Shown piece by piece: positions 1 to 5,527 of a stretch of 5,626 bases of DNA. A program made the translations under genes and the position numbers. The number at the start of each line of letters is the position of its first letter. The stretch's first letter is position 1. The notes beneath the pieces were generated by a model, which did no database searches, was not told the origin of the DNA, and was given only the letters and a program-made list of their open reading frames with translations. The stretch lies in NCBI GenBank assembly GCA_934122035.1, contig CAKOVP010000049.1, positions 1-5,626 of the forward strand, read 5' to 3'. This DNA comes from an uncultured Clostridia bacterium. Its GTDB lineage: Bacteria; Bacillota; Clostridia; TANB77; CAG-508.

Positions 1-60
1 ATTTATCACGATAAAAGTGTGAAATTCGAGCTAAAACCTGAAATTAGCCGATTAATATAA
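1..60 (+). CDS. Possible 3' end of an upstream gene (19 codons), identity unknown
   Basis: Frame 1 is open from the window edge to a TAA at 58-60 and encodes 19 residues (IYHDKSVKFELKPEISRLI). This is short enough to occur by chance. The alternating charged and hydrophobic pattern looks protein-like, and the other two forward frames are interrupted early. It loosely resembles the C-terminal beta-hairpin of some large serine recombinases, which would fit with the break in the peroxiredoxin just downstream, but that is weak inference. It overlaps nothing and ends 10 bases before the TTG that opens the next frame. Confidence 0.25.
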   Translation: MYHDKSVKFELKPEISRLI

Positions 61-70
61 TATCCCCAAA

Positions 71-916
71 TTGAAGGCTTTTACCCCCGTATGCACAACT
101 GAAATGATTGCATTTGCGAATGCCAATACATATTTCAATAAAATAAATACCTGTTTAATTGGTCTTAGCATCGACAGCAATCCTTCTCATCTGGCATGGA
201 TGTACGACATTTATTGCAAAACAGGAATAGTTATTCCTTTTCCTATTATTGCAGACAGAAGTGGAGAAATTGCAAGAAAATATGGGATGATTTCAAGTAG
301 TATTAGTAATACTTCAACTGTTAGAAATGTTTTTATAATAGATGATAAACAAATTGTTAGAACAATCCTTGTTTACCCTATGAATATAGGAAGAAATATT
401 CCAGAAATATTAAGAATAGTAAAAGCATTGCAAGTATCTGATGAGAATAACCAAATGGCACCTGCAAATTGGATGCCTTGTGATCCTATGATAGTTCCAA
501 TGCCAGAAACATACAAAGCTCTTACAGAAAGACTTGCTTCAAACAAACAGAATGGCAACAATTTTAGCTGGTATCTTAGCTTTAAAAATCCAGCAACATG
601 TAATAACAATATTTCCACGGGATTATCTGCCAATAACATTATGAATAGAACAAATCCCAATTTGCAAATAAACAATAGCAATTATGGGACATTGCTTTCA
701 AATTATATGTCCACAAACAATATCGAAACACCAAGCACGGCTAGCAACATAGAAAATAGAAACATACCTTCAAATGACACTTACTCTATACTTGAAAATT
801 CAAAAGTTTCAACTCCTTCTAAATCCAAAGAATTAGAAACTAAATCAAATACAAGAACAACAGAAATAAGTCCCAAAACACCAAACAAAAACTTTCCACC
901 AAAAGAAATACGCTAG
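71..916 (+). CDS. N-terminally truncated 1-Cys peroxiredoxin (Prx6/AhpC2-like) with Asn-rich C-terminal tail; possible pseudogene
   Basis: Peroxiredoxins reduce H2O2 and organic peroxides in the cytoplasm through a peroxidatic cysteine. The frame opens (TTG) just before the active-site motif FTPVCTTE, with the peroxidatic Cys at residue 8. Family landmarks follow in order: LIGLSIDS (29-36), HLAW (40-43), FPIIAD (57-62), the Arg-containing TVRNVFIID (83-91), YPMNIGRN (102-109), ALQVSD (119-124) and NWMPCDPMIVP (133-143). The normal family ends near FSWYLSFK (165-172). Here about 110 more residues follow, rich in Asn, Ser and Thr, with a Lys/Pro-rich end. In the family the Cys lies near residue 45-50, so about 40 N-terminal residues (first strands of the thioredoxin fold) are missing. 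An in-frame TAA at 53-55 blocks extension, and no frame upstream encodes them. There is no Shine-Dalgarno before the TTG. The next in-frame ATG (104) falls after the Cys. Family assignment is firm; activity is doubtful. Confidence 0.8.
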   Translation: MKAFTPVCTTEMIAFANANTYFNKINTCLIGLSIDSNPSHLAWMYDIYCKTGIVIPFPIIADRSGEIARKYGMISSSISNTSTVRNVFIIDDKQIVRTILVYPMNIGRNIPEILRIVKALQVSDENNQMAPANWMPCDPMIVPMPETYKALTERLASNKQNGNNFSWYLSFKNPATCNNNISTGLSANNIMNRTNPNLQINNSNYGTLLSNYMSTNNIETPSTASNIENRNIPSNDTYSILENSKVSTPSKSKELETKSNTRTTEISPKTPNKNFPPKEIR

Positions 917-918
917 CT

Positions 919-1029
919 CCCAATAATATAATTCACTAATAAAAAACACATTATAAAAATAAACATTGAAAGATAAGCACAAATTAGCTATGTAAAAATT
1001 TTCAGTACTAAATAGCCTGAACATTTTAG
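919..1029. repeat. Tandem repeat unit 1 (111 bp)
   Basis: This is the first copy of a directly repeated unit that begins CCCAATAATATAATTCAC just after the peroxiredoxin stop codon. It is immediately followed by the second copy. The first ~54 bases match unit 2 except for one A in a poly-A run; the second half differs by scattered substitutions. The inner hairpin clear in unit 2 is only partly kept here: AGCTAT at 986-991 can face ATAGC at 1012-1016, but the central stem has mismatches. No reading frame in it looks like a real gene. Confidence 0.9.
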
Positions 1030-1141
1030 CCCAATAATATAATTCACTAATAAAAAAACACATTATAAAAATAAACATTGAAGGATAAGCACGAATAGCT
1101 ATGTAAGAATTTTCAATTCTGAATAGCTTAAATGTGTTTAG
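1030..1141. repeat. Tandem repeat unit 2 (112 bp)
   Basis: Second copy of the 111-bp unit, offset by 111 bases from unit 1 and directly adjoining it. It contains the left arm (1046-1080) of a long inverted repeat and a clean internal hairpin. In that hairpin AGCTAT (1097-1102) pairs with ATAGCT (1123-1128), and AGAATT (1106-1111) pairs with AATTCT (1115-1120) around a TTC loop. Its divergence from unit 1 is concentrated in the hairpin half. Confidence 0.9.
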
Positions 1142-1183
1142 ACGAACAATTTTATTTTTATAACTGTGTTTTTTTTTACTAGT
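1046..1183. repeat. Long imperfect inverted repeat, MITE-like or bidirectional terminator
   Basis: The arm at 1046-1080 is the reverse complement of 1147-1183 over about 34 positions. The exceptions are a few single-base bulges, two extra T in a T-run and one mismatch. The innermost pairing is ATTG (1077-1080) with CAAT (1147-1150), and the outer ends are ACTA and TAGT. The 66-base interior holds the smaller hairpin at 1097-1128. The element lies between two convergent genes, where terminators are expected. However, arms over 30 bp and a total of 138 bp are unusual for a simple terminator and typical of miniature inverted-repeat elements. No target-site duplication was recognised. Confidence 0.7.
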
Positions 1184-1209
1184 TTTGCAAAAGTATTTAT
1201 GTTAGAAAA

Positions 1210-2160
1210 TTATTGAATAATATTATCAATCTCATCCTTCATACTAACTAATACATCGCAACTATGATTAAATTTTTCTTGCTCTTCTTCTATTAATGGT
1301 AAGTTTAATAATTCATGGACTCCATCACTTCCTATTATAGCTGGCACTCCAATATATATTCCAGAATGACCATATTCTCCTTCCAATTTTGTAGATACTG
1401 TTAAAATTTCTTTTCCATTGTTTAATATTGTTTTAACAATTTTAGCTAGTCCCATGCCAATTCCATAATAAGTAGCTCTCTTTTTTTCGATTATTTCATA
1501 AGCTGATTGTTGAACTTCTGTATAAAGTTGAGATAAAATGTCTTCATTTTCTCCTCTTTCTTTTAAGATGTCTAATAACTTTTTACATCCAACATAGCTG
1601 TGGTTCCAAGGAACAAATGAAGAATCTCCATGTTCTCCCATTATATAAGCATGTATATTTTTGCTAGATACATTAAGTCTTTCGCCTATTAAATAACGAA
1701 GTCTAGCTGTATCTAAAACAGTTCCTGAACCTATTACTTTATTCTTTGGAAATCCAGAAACTTTTTGTACTACATATGACATTAAGTCTACTGGATTTGA
1801 TGCAATTACAAATATTCCATTAAATCCAGAGTTTATAACATTTTGTGTTATTTCCTTCATTATTTTAGCATTTGCAGCTGCAAGTTCTAGTCTTGTTTGA
1901 CCTGGTTTTTGGTTTAATCCTGCTGTAATTACAACTATATCTGCATCTTTGCATTCATTATAATCACCTGCTTTTATATCCATTTTGCCAGAAGCATATG
2001 GAATACCATGGTTTAAGTCCATAGCTTCTCCCTCTGCTTTGTCTTTTAAAACATCTATTAACACTAGCTCATTAATTCCACCTTGATTTTCAAGAGCATA
2101 GGCCATGCTCATTCCAACCATTCCTGTTCCAACTAGTACAAGTTTTCTACTTTCTATCAT
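1210..2160 (-). CDS. ldh: L-lactate dehydrogenase
   Basis: Cytoplasmic NAD-dependent enzyme reducing pyruvate to L-lactate and regenerating NAD+ in fermentation. Numbered from the ATG at 2160 (316 aa, typical length): nucleotide-binding GTGMVG at 11-16 and ribose-binding Asp in VLID at 36. NQKPGQTR on the active-site loop carries the lactate-specificity Gln (84) and catalytic-loop Arg (90). SNPVD follows with Asn 122. LDTARLR has Asp 150 and substrate-binding Arg 153, and GEHGDS has catalytic His 177. ATYYG begins the substrate-facing helix. Arg 155 and His 170 match the positions that bind fructose-1,6-bisphosphate in Bacillus-type enzymes, so allosteric activation is likely. An upstream in-frame ATG at 2169 abuts the ribosome binding site AAAGGA (2170-2175) with no spacing, whereas the ATG at 2160 has 9 bases, so I chose 2160. 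It is the last gene of the minus-strand series and converges on the peroxiredoxin. Confidence 0.97.
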   Translation of the reverse strand: MIESRKLVLVGTGMVGMSMAYALENQGGINELVLIDVLKDKAEGEAMDLNHGIPYASGKMDIKAGDYNECKDADIVVITAGLNQKPGQTRLELAAANAKIMKEITQNVINSGFNGIFVIASNPVDLMSYVVQKVSGFPKNKVIGSGTVLDTARLRYLIGERLNVSSKNIHAYIMGEHGDSSFVPWNHSYVGCKKLLDILKERGENEDILSQLYTEVQQSAYEIIEKKRATYYGIGMGLAKIVKTILNNGKEILTVSTKLEGEYGHSGIYIGVPAIIGSDGVHELLNLPLIEEEQEKFNHSCDVLVSMKDEIDNIIQ

Positions 2161-2197
2161 ACAAATCATTCCTTTCTTATTTTTCTATCAATTTTCA

Positions 2198-2215
2198 TTG
2201 TTAAAATATTCAAAT
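2198..2215 (-). promoter_or_regulatory. Candidate Rex operator upstream of ldh
   Basis: The plus strand reads TTGTTAAAATATTCAAAT. One half (TTGTTAA) is a perfect half-site for the redox repressor Rex, whose clostridial consensus is TTGTTAA-N4-TTAACAA. The other half matches 4 of 7 bases, giving 11 of 14 overall. Rex represses fermentative dehydrogenase genes, including ldh, when NADH/NAD+ is low (established in several Bacillota). The site lies 38 bases before the ldh start and would overlap the proposed -10 box. In AT-rich DNA such a match can arise by chance. Confidence 0.4.
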
Positions 2216-2234
2216 CCATCAAATTTTATGTAAA
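2205..2234 (-). promoter_or_regulatory. Tentative ldh promoter
   Basis: On the minus strand, TTTACA (2229-2234, 5 of 6 to the -35 consensus) is followed after 18 bases by AATATT (2205-2210, 4 of 6 to the -10). That would start transcription about 38 bases before the chosen ATG. A weaker alternative, TTGTGT with 17 bases to TATATA, lies further upstream and overlaps the 2269-2302 hairpin. The region is AT-rich, so the assignment is tentative. An imperfect dyad (CATCAAA facing TTTGATG) occupies roughly 2218-2247. Confidence 0.35.
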
Positions 2235-2268
2235 ATTTATTTGATGTATCTTTATATAAATTCTCATA

Positions 2269-2302
2269 AATAAATACACAAAATTTAATTTGTGTATTTA
2301 TT
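2269..2302 (-). terminator. Perfect 14-bp hairpin after the membrane-protein gene
   Basis: AATAAATACACAAA (2269-2282) is the exact reverse complement of TTTGTGTATTTATT (2289-2302), with a 6-base loop. It starts 23 bases after the stop codon of the 124-aa membrane-protein gene and precedes the ldh promoter region, so a terminator for the glmM operon is likely. No clean U-run follows on the minus strand and the stem is mostly A-T, so efficiency may be modest. It could allow some readthrough into ldh. Confidence 0.6.
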
Positions 2303-2325
2303 ATTTCTTATTTAATTTTCTTTAG

Positions 2326-2700
2326 TTAGGCTTTTTTTGCAACTTTTTTCGTTTCTTTGCTGCTTGATGTGCTCCAAAACCAGCTTAAGCTGTCATCTAT
2401 ACTTTTTTTATTTTCAATTTTTGCTTGTATATCATCAATCCATAGATATGATATAAAAGATATAAAAATAAATGTAAAGTCAAGAAGAATGCTTACAACA
2501 AGTGATGCTCGAGTCATTTCAGTTAGATTATTTGTCCATACTAGTTCTGCAGTATGACCAATTAATAATCCTAGAAATACCATTAGCATAACTGCTAATA
2601 GCCAGCTCTTATGTGTTTCTTTTCCTAAGTATAGAATTAAAACGAATAAAACTACAGCTAAAAGCAATGTTACTACATTTGTAAAATCTACTATTGGCAT
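2326..2700 (-). CDS. Small three-helix membrane protein of unknown function, coupled to glmM
   Basis: This 124-residue protein is not recognised as a known family. Hydrophobic segments at about 8-26, 33-50 and 66-88 suggest three transmembrane helices without a cleavable signal peptide. HTAELVW (49-55) lies at the end of helix 2, and an LWIDD motif (86-90) ends helix 3. The remaining ~35 residues are polar, contain SLSWFW (104-109), and finish in a Lys-rich tail (KETKKVAKKA) that is probably cytoplasmic. A strong AAAGGAGG ribosome binding site (2709-2716) has 8-base spacing and overlaps the glmM stop codon. The start codon lies 15 bases beyond that stop, so the two genes are surely cotranscribed and probably translationally coupled. 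The pairing suggests an envelope-related role, but no function can be read from the sequence. Confidence 0.85.
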   Translation of the reverse strand: MPIVDFTNVVTLLLAVVLFVLILYLGKETHKSWLLAVMLMVFLGLLIGHTAELVWTNNLTEMTRASLVVSILLDFTFIFISFISYLWIDDIQAKIENKKSIDDSLSWFWSTSSSKETKKVAKKA

Positions 2701-2715
2701 TTGTTTTTCCTCCTT

Positions 2716-4080
2716 TTATTTTAACTTTTGTTCTATTAAATTGGCTAAAGCTTCCGCTTTTTCCTTAATATAACCTTGATTTTTCCCTTCTATCATTACT
2801 CTTACTAGAGGTTCTGTTCCAGAAGGTCTTATTAAAACTCTTCCATTTCCAGAAAATTCTTTTTCTAATTTTTCTATTTCTGCTTTTATCTCAGGATCTT
2901 TTTCATAATCATATTTTTTGTTTGAGCTTACTTTTGCATTTACTAAAACTTGTGGATATATATTTATTATTTCACATAATTTAGAAACTGATACCTGTTT
3001 TTCTAAAAGAATTTTTATTAGCATTAAAGATGTTAATATACCATCTCCTGTAGGATTATAGTCTAATAAGATAATATGTCCAGATTGTTCTCCACCTAAA
3101 TTATATCCATTTGCAAGCATATTTTCAAGAACATATCTATCTCCTACCTTTGTAGCTTCAAAATTAATATTATTTTTTTCGGCATATTTTCTAAGTCCTA
3201 AATTACTCATTACTGTTGCAACTAATGTATTTTTATTTAGTTTTCCCTTGTCATTTAAGTAATTAGAAATTATAGCCATTATGCAGTCTCCATCTACAAG
3301 TTCACCTTTTTCATTAACAGCTAAACATCTGTCTCCATCACCATCATAAGCAATTCCTAAATTGCAATTATGTTCTACAACAAATTTTTGCAGTCCTTCC
3401 ATATGTGTCGAGCCACATTTATCGTTAATATTAATTCCGTCTGGATGATTGTTTATTATGTAATGATTTATTCCTAGTTTTGTGAATACTTTATCTGCAA
3501 CAACTGATGTAGCTCCATTTGCTGTATCTATTGCTACTGTAAAGTTTTCTTTATTTAAGTTTTCTAATTCTTCTTCAAAGTTTTTTCTAAAGAAATATAC
3601 ATATTCTTCTAATAAATCTTCACTATTTTCTGCAACTCCTATTTTATCGTTTACCGCAGTTAATTCTTCTAATTTACCAGAATCCATAACTTCTTCTATT
3701 TCTTCTTCTAATGAATCTGGAATTTTCATTCCCTTATTACTAAAATATTTTATACCATTAAATTCAAATGTATTGTGTGATGCAGAAATAACAACACTTG
3801 CATCTGCTTTATATCTTCTTGTTAAATAAGCTACTCCTGGTGTTGGTAAAACTCCTAAAAGTTTAACATTAGCACCATAGCTTAAAAATCCTGCTGTCAT
3901 AGCAGCTTCTATTAATGTACCAGAAATTCTGGTATCTCTTCCTATAAAAATTGTTGGAGTATGGTCCGAATGCTTAGAAAGCACATATGCTCCTGCCTTT
4001 GCAACTCTGTACACAAGTTCTGGTGTAAGTTCGCTATTAGCAATTCTTCTAATTCCATCTGTTCCAAAATATTTTCTCAT
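2716..4080 (-). CDS. glmM: Phosphoglucosamine mutase
   Basis: Cytoplasmic alpha-D-phosphohexomutase converting glucosamine-6-phosphate to glucosamine-1-phosphate, the precursor of UDP-GlcNAc for peptidoglycan and other envelope glycans. At 454 residues it has the normal length (about 445-455). It starts MRKYFGTDGIRR, as is typical of GlmM. The phosphoserine loop VISASHN has catalytic Ser 101, equivalent to E. coli Ser102. The metal-binding DGDGDR lies at 246-251, the sugar-recognition GGEQSGH at 329-335 and the phosphate-binding RPSGTEPLVRVMIEG at 418-432, so all four domains are present. The active-site loop reads SASHNTFEFNG, with Thr where many homologues have Pro. AAGGAGA (4091-4097) sits 10 bases before the ATG. 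It has its own promoter upstream and shares its transcript with the 124-aa membrane protein downstream. Confidence 0.97.
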   Translation of the reverse strand: MRKYFGTDGIRRIANSELTPELVYRVAKAGAYVLSKHSDHTPTIFIGRDTRISGTLIEAAMTAGFLSYGANVKLLGVLPTPGVAYLTRRYKADASVVISASHNTFEFNGIKYFSNKGMKIPDSLEEEIEEVMDSGKLEELTAVNDKIGVAENSEDLLEEYVYFFRKNFEEELENLNKENFTVAIDTANGATSVVADKVFTKLGINHYIINNHPDGININDKCGSTHMEGLQKFVVEHNCNLGIAYDGDGDRCLAVNEKGELVDGDCIMAIISNYLNDKGKLNKNTLVATVMSNLGLRKYAEKNNINFEATKVGDRYVLENMLANGYNLGGEQSGHIILLDYNPTGDGILTSLMLIKILLEKQVSVSKLCEIINIYPQVLVNAKVSSNKKYDYEKDPEIKAEIEKLEKEFSGNGRVLIRPSGTEPLVRVMIEGKNQGYIKEKAEALANLIEQKLK

Positions 4081-4128
4081 AAAGTATCTATCTCCTTGTT
4101 TTGTAAAAATTCAAATTATTACTTGTAT

Positions 4129-4157
4129 ATTATATTTTTAATATATCAAAAATGCAA
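4129..4157 (-). promoter_or_regulatory. Sigma-A-type promoter of glmM
   Basis: On the minus strand, TTGCAT (4152-4157, 4 of 6 to consensus) is followed by exactly 17 bases and a perfect TATAAT (4129-4134). Transcription would start near 4122, leaving a leader of about 40 bases with the glmM ribosome binding site. It lies just past the glf terminator, so glmM is probably an independent transcription unit. Confidence 0.75.
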
Positions 4158-4190
4158 TAGCTTTTGAAAAATATTTCACCTCTTTTCATA

Positions 4191-4234
4191 TAAAAATAGG
4201 GACTATAACTATATAATTAGTTATAAGCCCTATT
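4191..4234 (-). terminator. Intrinsic terminator of glf
   Basis: On the minus strand, AATAGGG (from 4234-4228) pairs with CCCTATT (4201-4195). After a two-position irregularity (one mismatch and a G-T pair), TATAACTA (4225-4218) pairs with TAGTTATA (4211-4204) around a 6-base loop. The stem is followed directly by a T-run (4196-4192). It begins 19 bases after the glf stop codon, a canonical rho-independent arrangement. Confidence 0.9.
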
Positions 4235-4253
4235 CTGCAAGTTACTACATTTT

Positions 4254-5375
4254 TTATTTTAAATTGTCTTCCACACATTTTAATGCTTCTGCAATTACTT
4301 TATCCATATCATAATATTTATACATTCCAAGTCTGCCGCCAAATATTACTTTTTCATCATTACTTGCAAGGTCTGCATATTTTTGATATAAAGTATTATT
4401 TTTATCATTATTTATTGGATAATATGCTTCTTTTTCTTTGTTCCAAGTATCTGGATATTCTCTTGTTATTATTGTCTTTGAAATTGTATCTTCTTGTCCT
4501 AGACTCTTTGCATATTCAAAGTGTTTATGCTCTATTATTCTAGTATATGGAACTTCGTATTCCGTATAGTTTACAACTGCATTTCCTTGATAATTTGAAA
4601 TATTTAGTTCTTCTTCTTCGAATCTTAAACTTCTATATTCAAGCTCTCCAAATTTATAATCATAGTATTTATCTATTGGTCCTGTAAACACTATTTTCTC
4701 TGCAATATTATCAAGTTCTTGCTTATGCTCAAAGTAATCATAATTTAATTTTACTTCTATTCCATTAAGCATCTTTTCTATAATCTGAGTATATCCTCCC
4801 ATTGGAATACCTTGATATCTATCATTAAAATAGTTATTATCATATATGAATCTTACAGGTAAACGTTTTATTATAAAGCTTGGAAGCTCTGTACATTTTC
4901 TTCCCCATTGCTTTTCAGTATAACCTTTCACAAGCTTTTCATATATTGTTTTTCCAACTAGAGAAATTGCTTGTTCTTCTAAATTTTTAGGTTCTGTAAT
5001 TCCCGCTTCTTGCTTTTCTTGCTCAATTTTTGCTTGAGCTTCTTCTGGTGTTACAACTCCCCATAATTTATTAAATGTGTTCATATTAAATGGCATATTG
5101 TAAAGCTCGTTTTTATAACGTGCAACAGGTGAATTTGTGTATCTGTTAAATTCCGCAAATTGATTTATATAATCCCATACTTCTTTATTACTTGTATGAA
5201 AAATATGTGCACCATATTTATGAACATTAATTCCGTCTTTATTTTCTGTATAGATGTTTCCTCCTATATGTGGACGCTTGTCTATTACTAAAACTTTCTT
5301 TCCTTTTTTATTTGCCTCATAAGCAAATATTGAACCAAATAGGCCAGAGCCTACAATTAAATAATCGTATTTCAT
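4254..5375 (-). CDS. glf: UDP-galactopyranose mutase
   Basis: FAD-dependent cytoplasmic enzyme interconverting UDP-galactopyranose and UDP-galactofuranose, the donor for galactofuranose in surface polysaccharides. Its 373 residues match the bacterial family (about 365-390). The N-terminal Rossmann motif VGSGLFGS (8-15) is followed by VIDKR (30-34) and GGN (38-40) for FAD binding. GAHIFHTS (55-62), KGYTEKQWG (150-158, with the substrate-stacking Trp 157) and RLPVRF with Arg 171 are all family hallmarks. So are FNDRYQGIPMGGYT (183-196), YTRIIEHKHF with Arg 279 (277-286), AYYP (317-320) and the C-terminal GGRLGMYKYYDMD (346-358). The conserved arginines and tyrosines that hold the diphosphate are present, so it looks active. 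AAGGGAGG (5383-5390) lies 7 bases before the ATG. It follows the partial membrane-protein gene on the same strand after a 152-base gap and ends at its own terminator. The context suggests a capsule or envelope polysaccharide locus extending off the right edge. Confidence 0.97.
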   Translation of the reverse strand: MKYDYLIVGSGLFGSIFAYEANKKGKKVLVIDKRPHIGGNIYTENKDGINVHKYGAHIFHTSNKEVWDYINQFAEFNRYTNSPVARYKNELYNMPFNMNTFNKLWGVVTPEEAQAKIEQEKQEAGITEPKNLEEQAISLVGKTIYEKLVKGYTEKQWGRKCTELPSFIIKRLPVRFIYDNNYFNDRYQGIPMGGYTQIIEKMLNGIEVKLNYDYFEHKQELDNIAEKIVFTGPIDKYYDYKFGELEYRSLRFEEEELNISNYQGNAVVNYTEYEVPYTRIIEHKHFEYAKSLGQEDTISKTIITREYPDTWNKEKEAYYPINNDKNNTLYQKYADLASNDEKVIFGGRLGMYKYYDMDKVIAEALKCVEDNLK

Positions 5376-5527
5376 AATTTAGCCTCCCTTTAATCTTTTA
5401 AAAACAATACTTTATTTCTTATTATCTTTATCTTACTCATAATAAATACAGCTAATTCTTTTTTTAGTCATTGTGCTAATTTGATTTTTTTCTTCCACAA
5501 TTTCTCTCCATTTTGATTTAATTTATG
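5376..5527. other. AT-rich gap between glf and the upstream partial gene
   Basis: These 152 bases hold the glf ribosome binding site at 5383-5390. I find no convincing terminator hairpin and no high-scoring promoter. A loose -10-like stretch (TATTTATTAT on the minus strand) has no clear -35. Short frames of 11-12 codons lack ribosome binding sites. It is unresolved whether glf is read from here or from upstream. Confidence 0.5.

Noticed and set aside
56..61. Perfect TATAAT just upstream of the TTG at 71, suggesting a leaderless peroxiredoxin transcript
   Set aside because: No -35 box lies at a proper distance, and TATAAT is expected often by chance in AT-rich DNA.
373..681. 102-codon minus-strand open frame
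   Set aside because: It is antisense to conserved peroxiredoxin motifs and has no family resemblance.
845..1078. 77-codon minus-strand open frame with an internally repeated hydrophobic sequence (FFISELYYW twice)
   Set aside because: The repetition comes from reading the tandem DNA repeat in antisense. It overlaps the peroxiredoxin tail and lacks a ribosome binding site.
2357..2557. 66-codon plus-strand open frame
   Set aside because: It is antisense to the coupled three-helix membrane protein, whose strong ribosome binding site and operon position make it the real gene.
3482..3829. 115-codon plus-strand open frame, Ser/Leu-rich
   Set aside because: It is antisense to the conserved core of glmM; the composition is that expected of a complement frame in AT-rich DNA.
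3961..4167. 68-codon plus-strand open frame crossing the glmM start and its promoter
   Set aside because: It is mostly antisense to the glmM N-terminus and has no ribosome binding site.
4160..4190. AGAGGTG ribosome-binding-like sequence on the minus strand between the glf terminator and the glmM promoter
   Set aside because: No ATG, GTG or TTG at a suitable distance opens a meaningful frame, and it lies upstream of the predicted transcription start.
4283..4543. 86-codon plus-strand open frame, Leu/Tyr-rich
   Set aside because: It is antisense to the C-terminal half of glf, which carries conserved family motifs.
5418..5470. 12-codon minus-strand frame (MTKKRISCIYYE) upstream of glf, as a possible leader peptide
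   Set aside because: There is no ribosome binding site, and no attenuator-like hairpin follows it.
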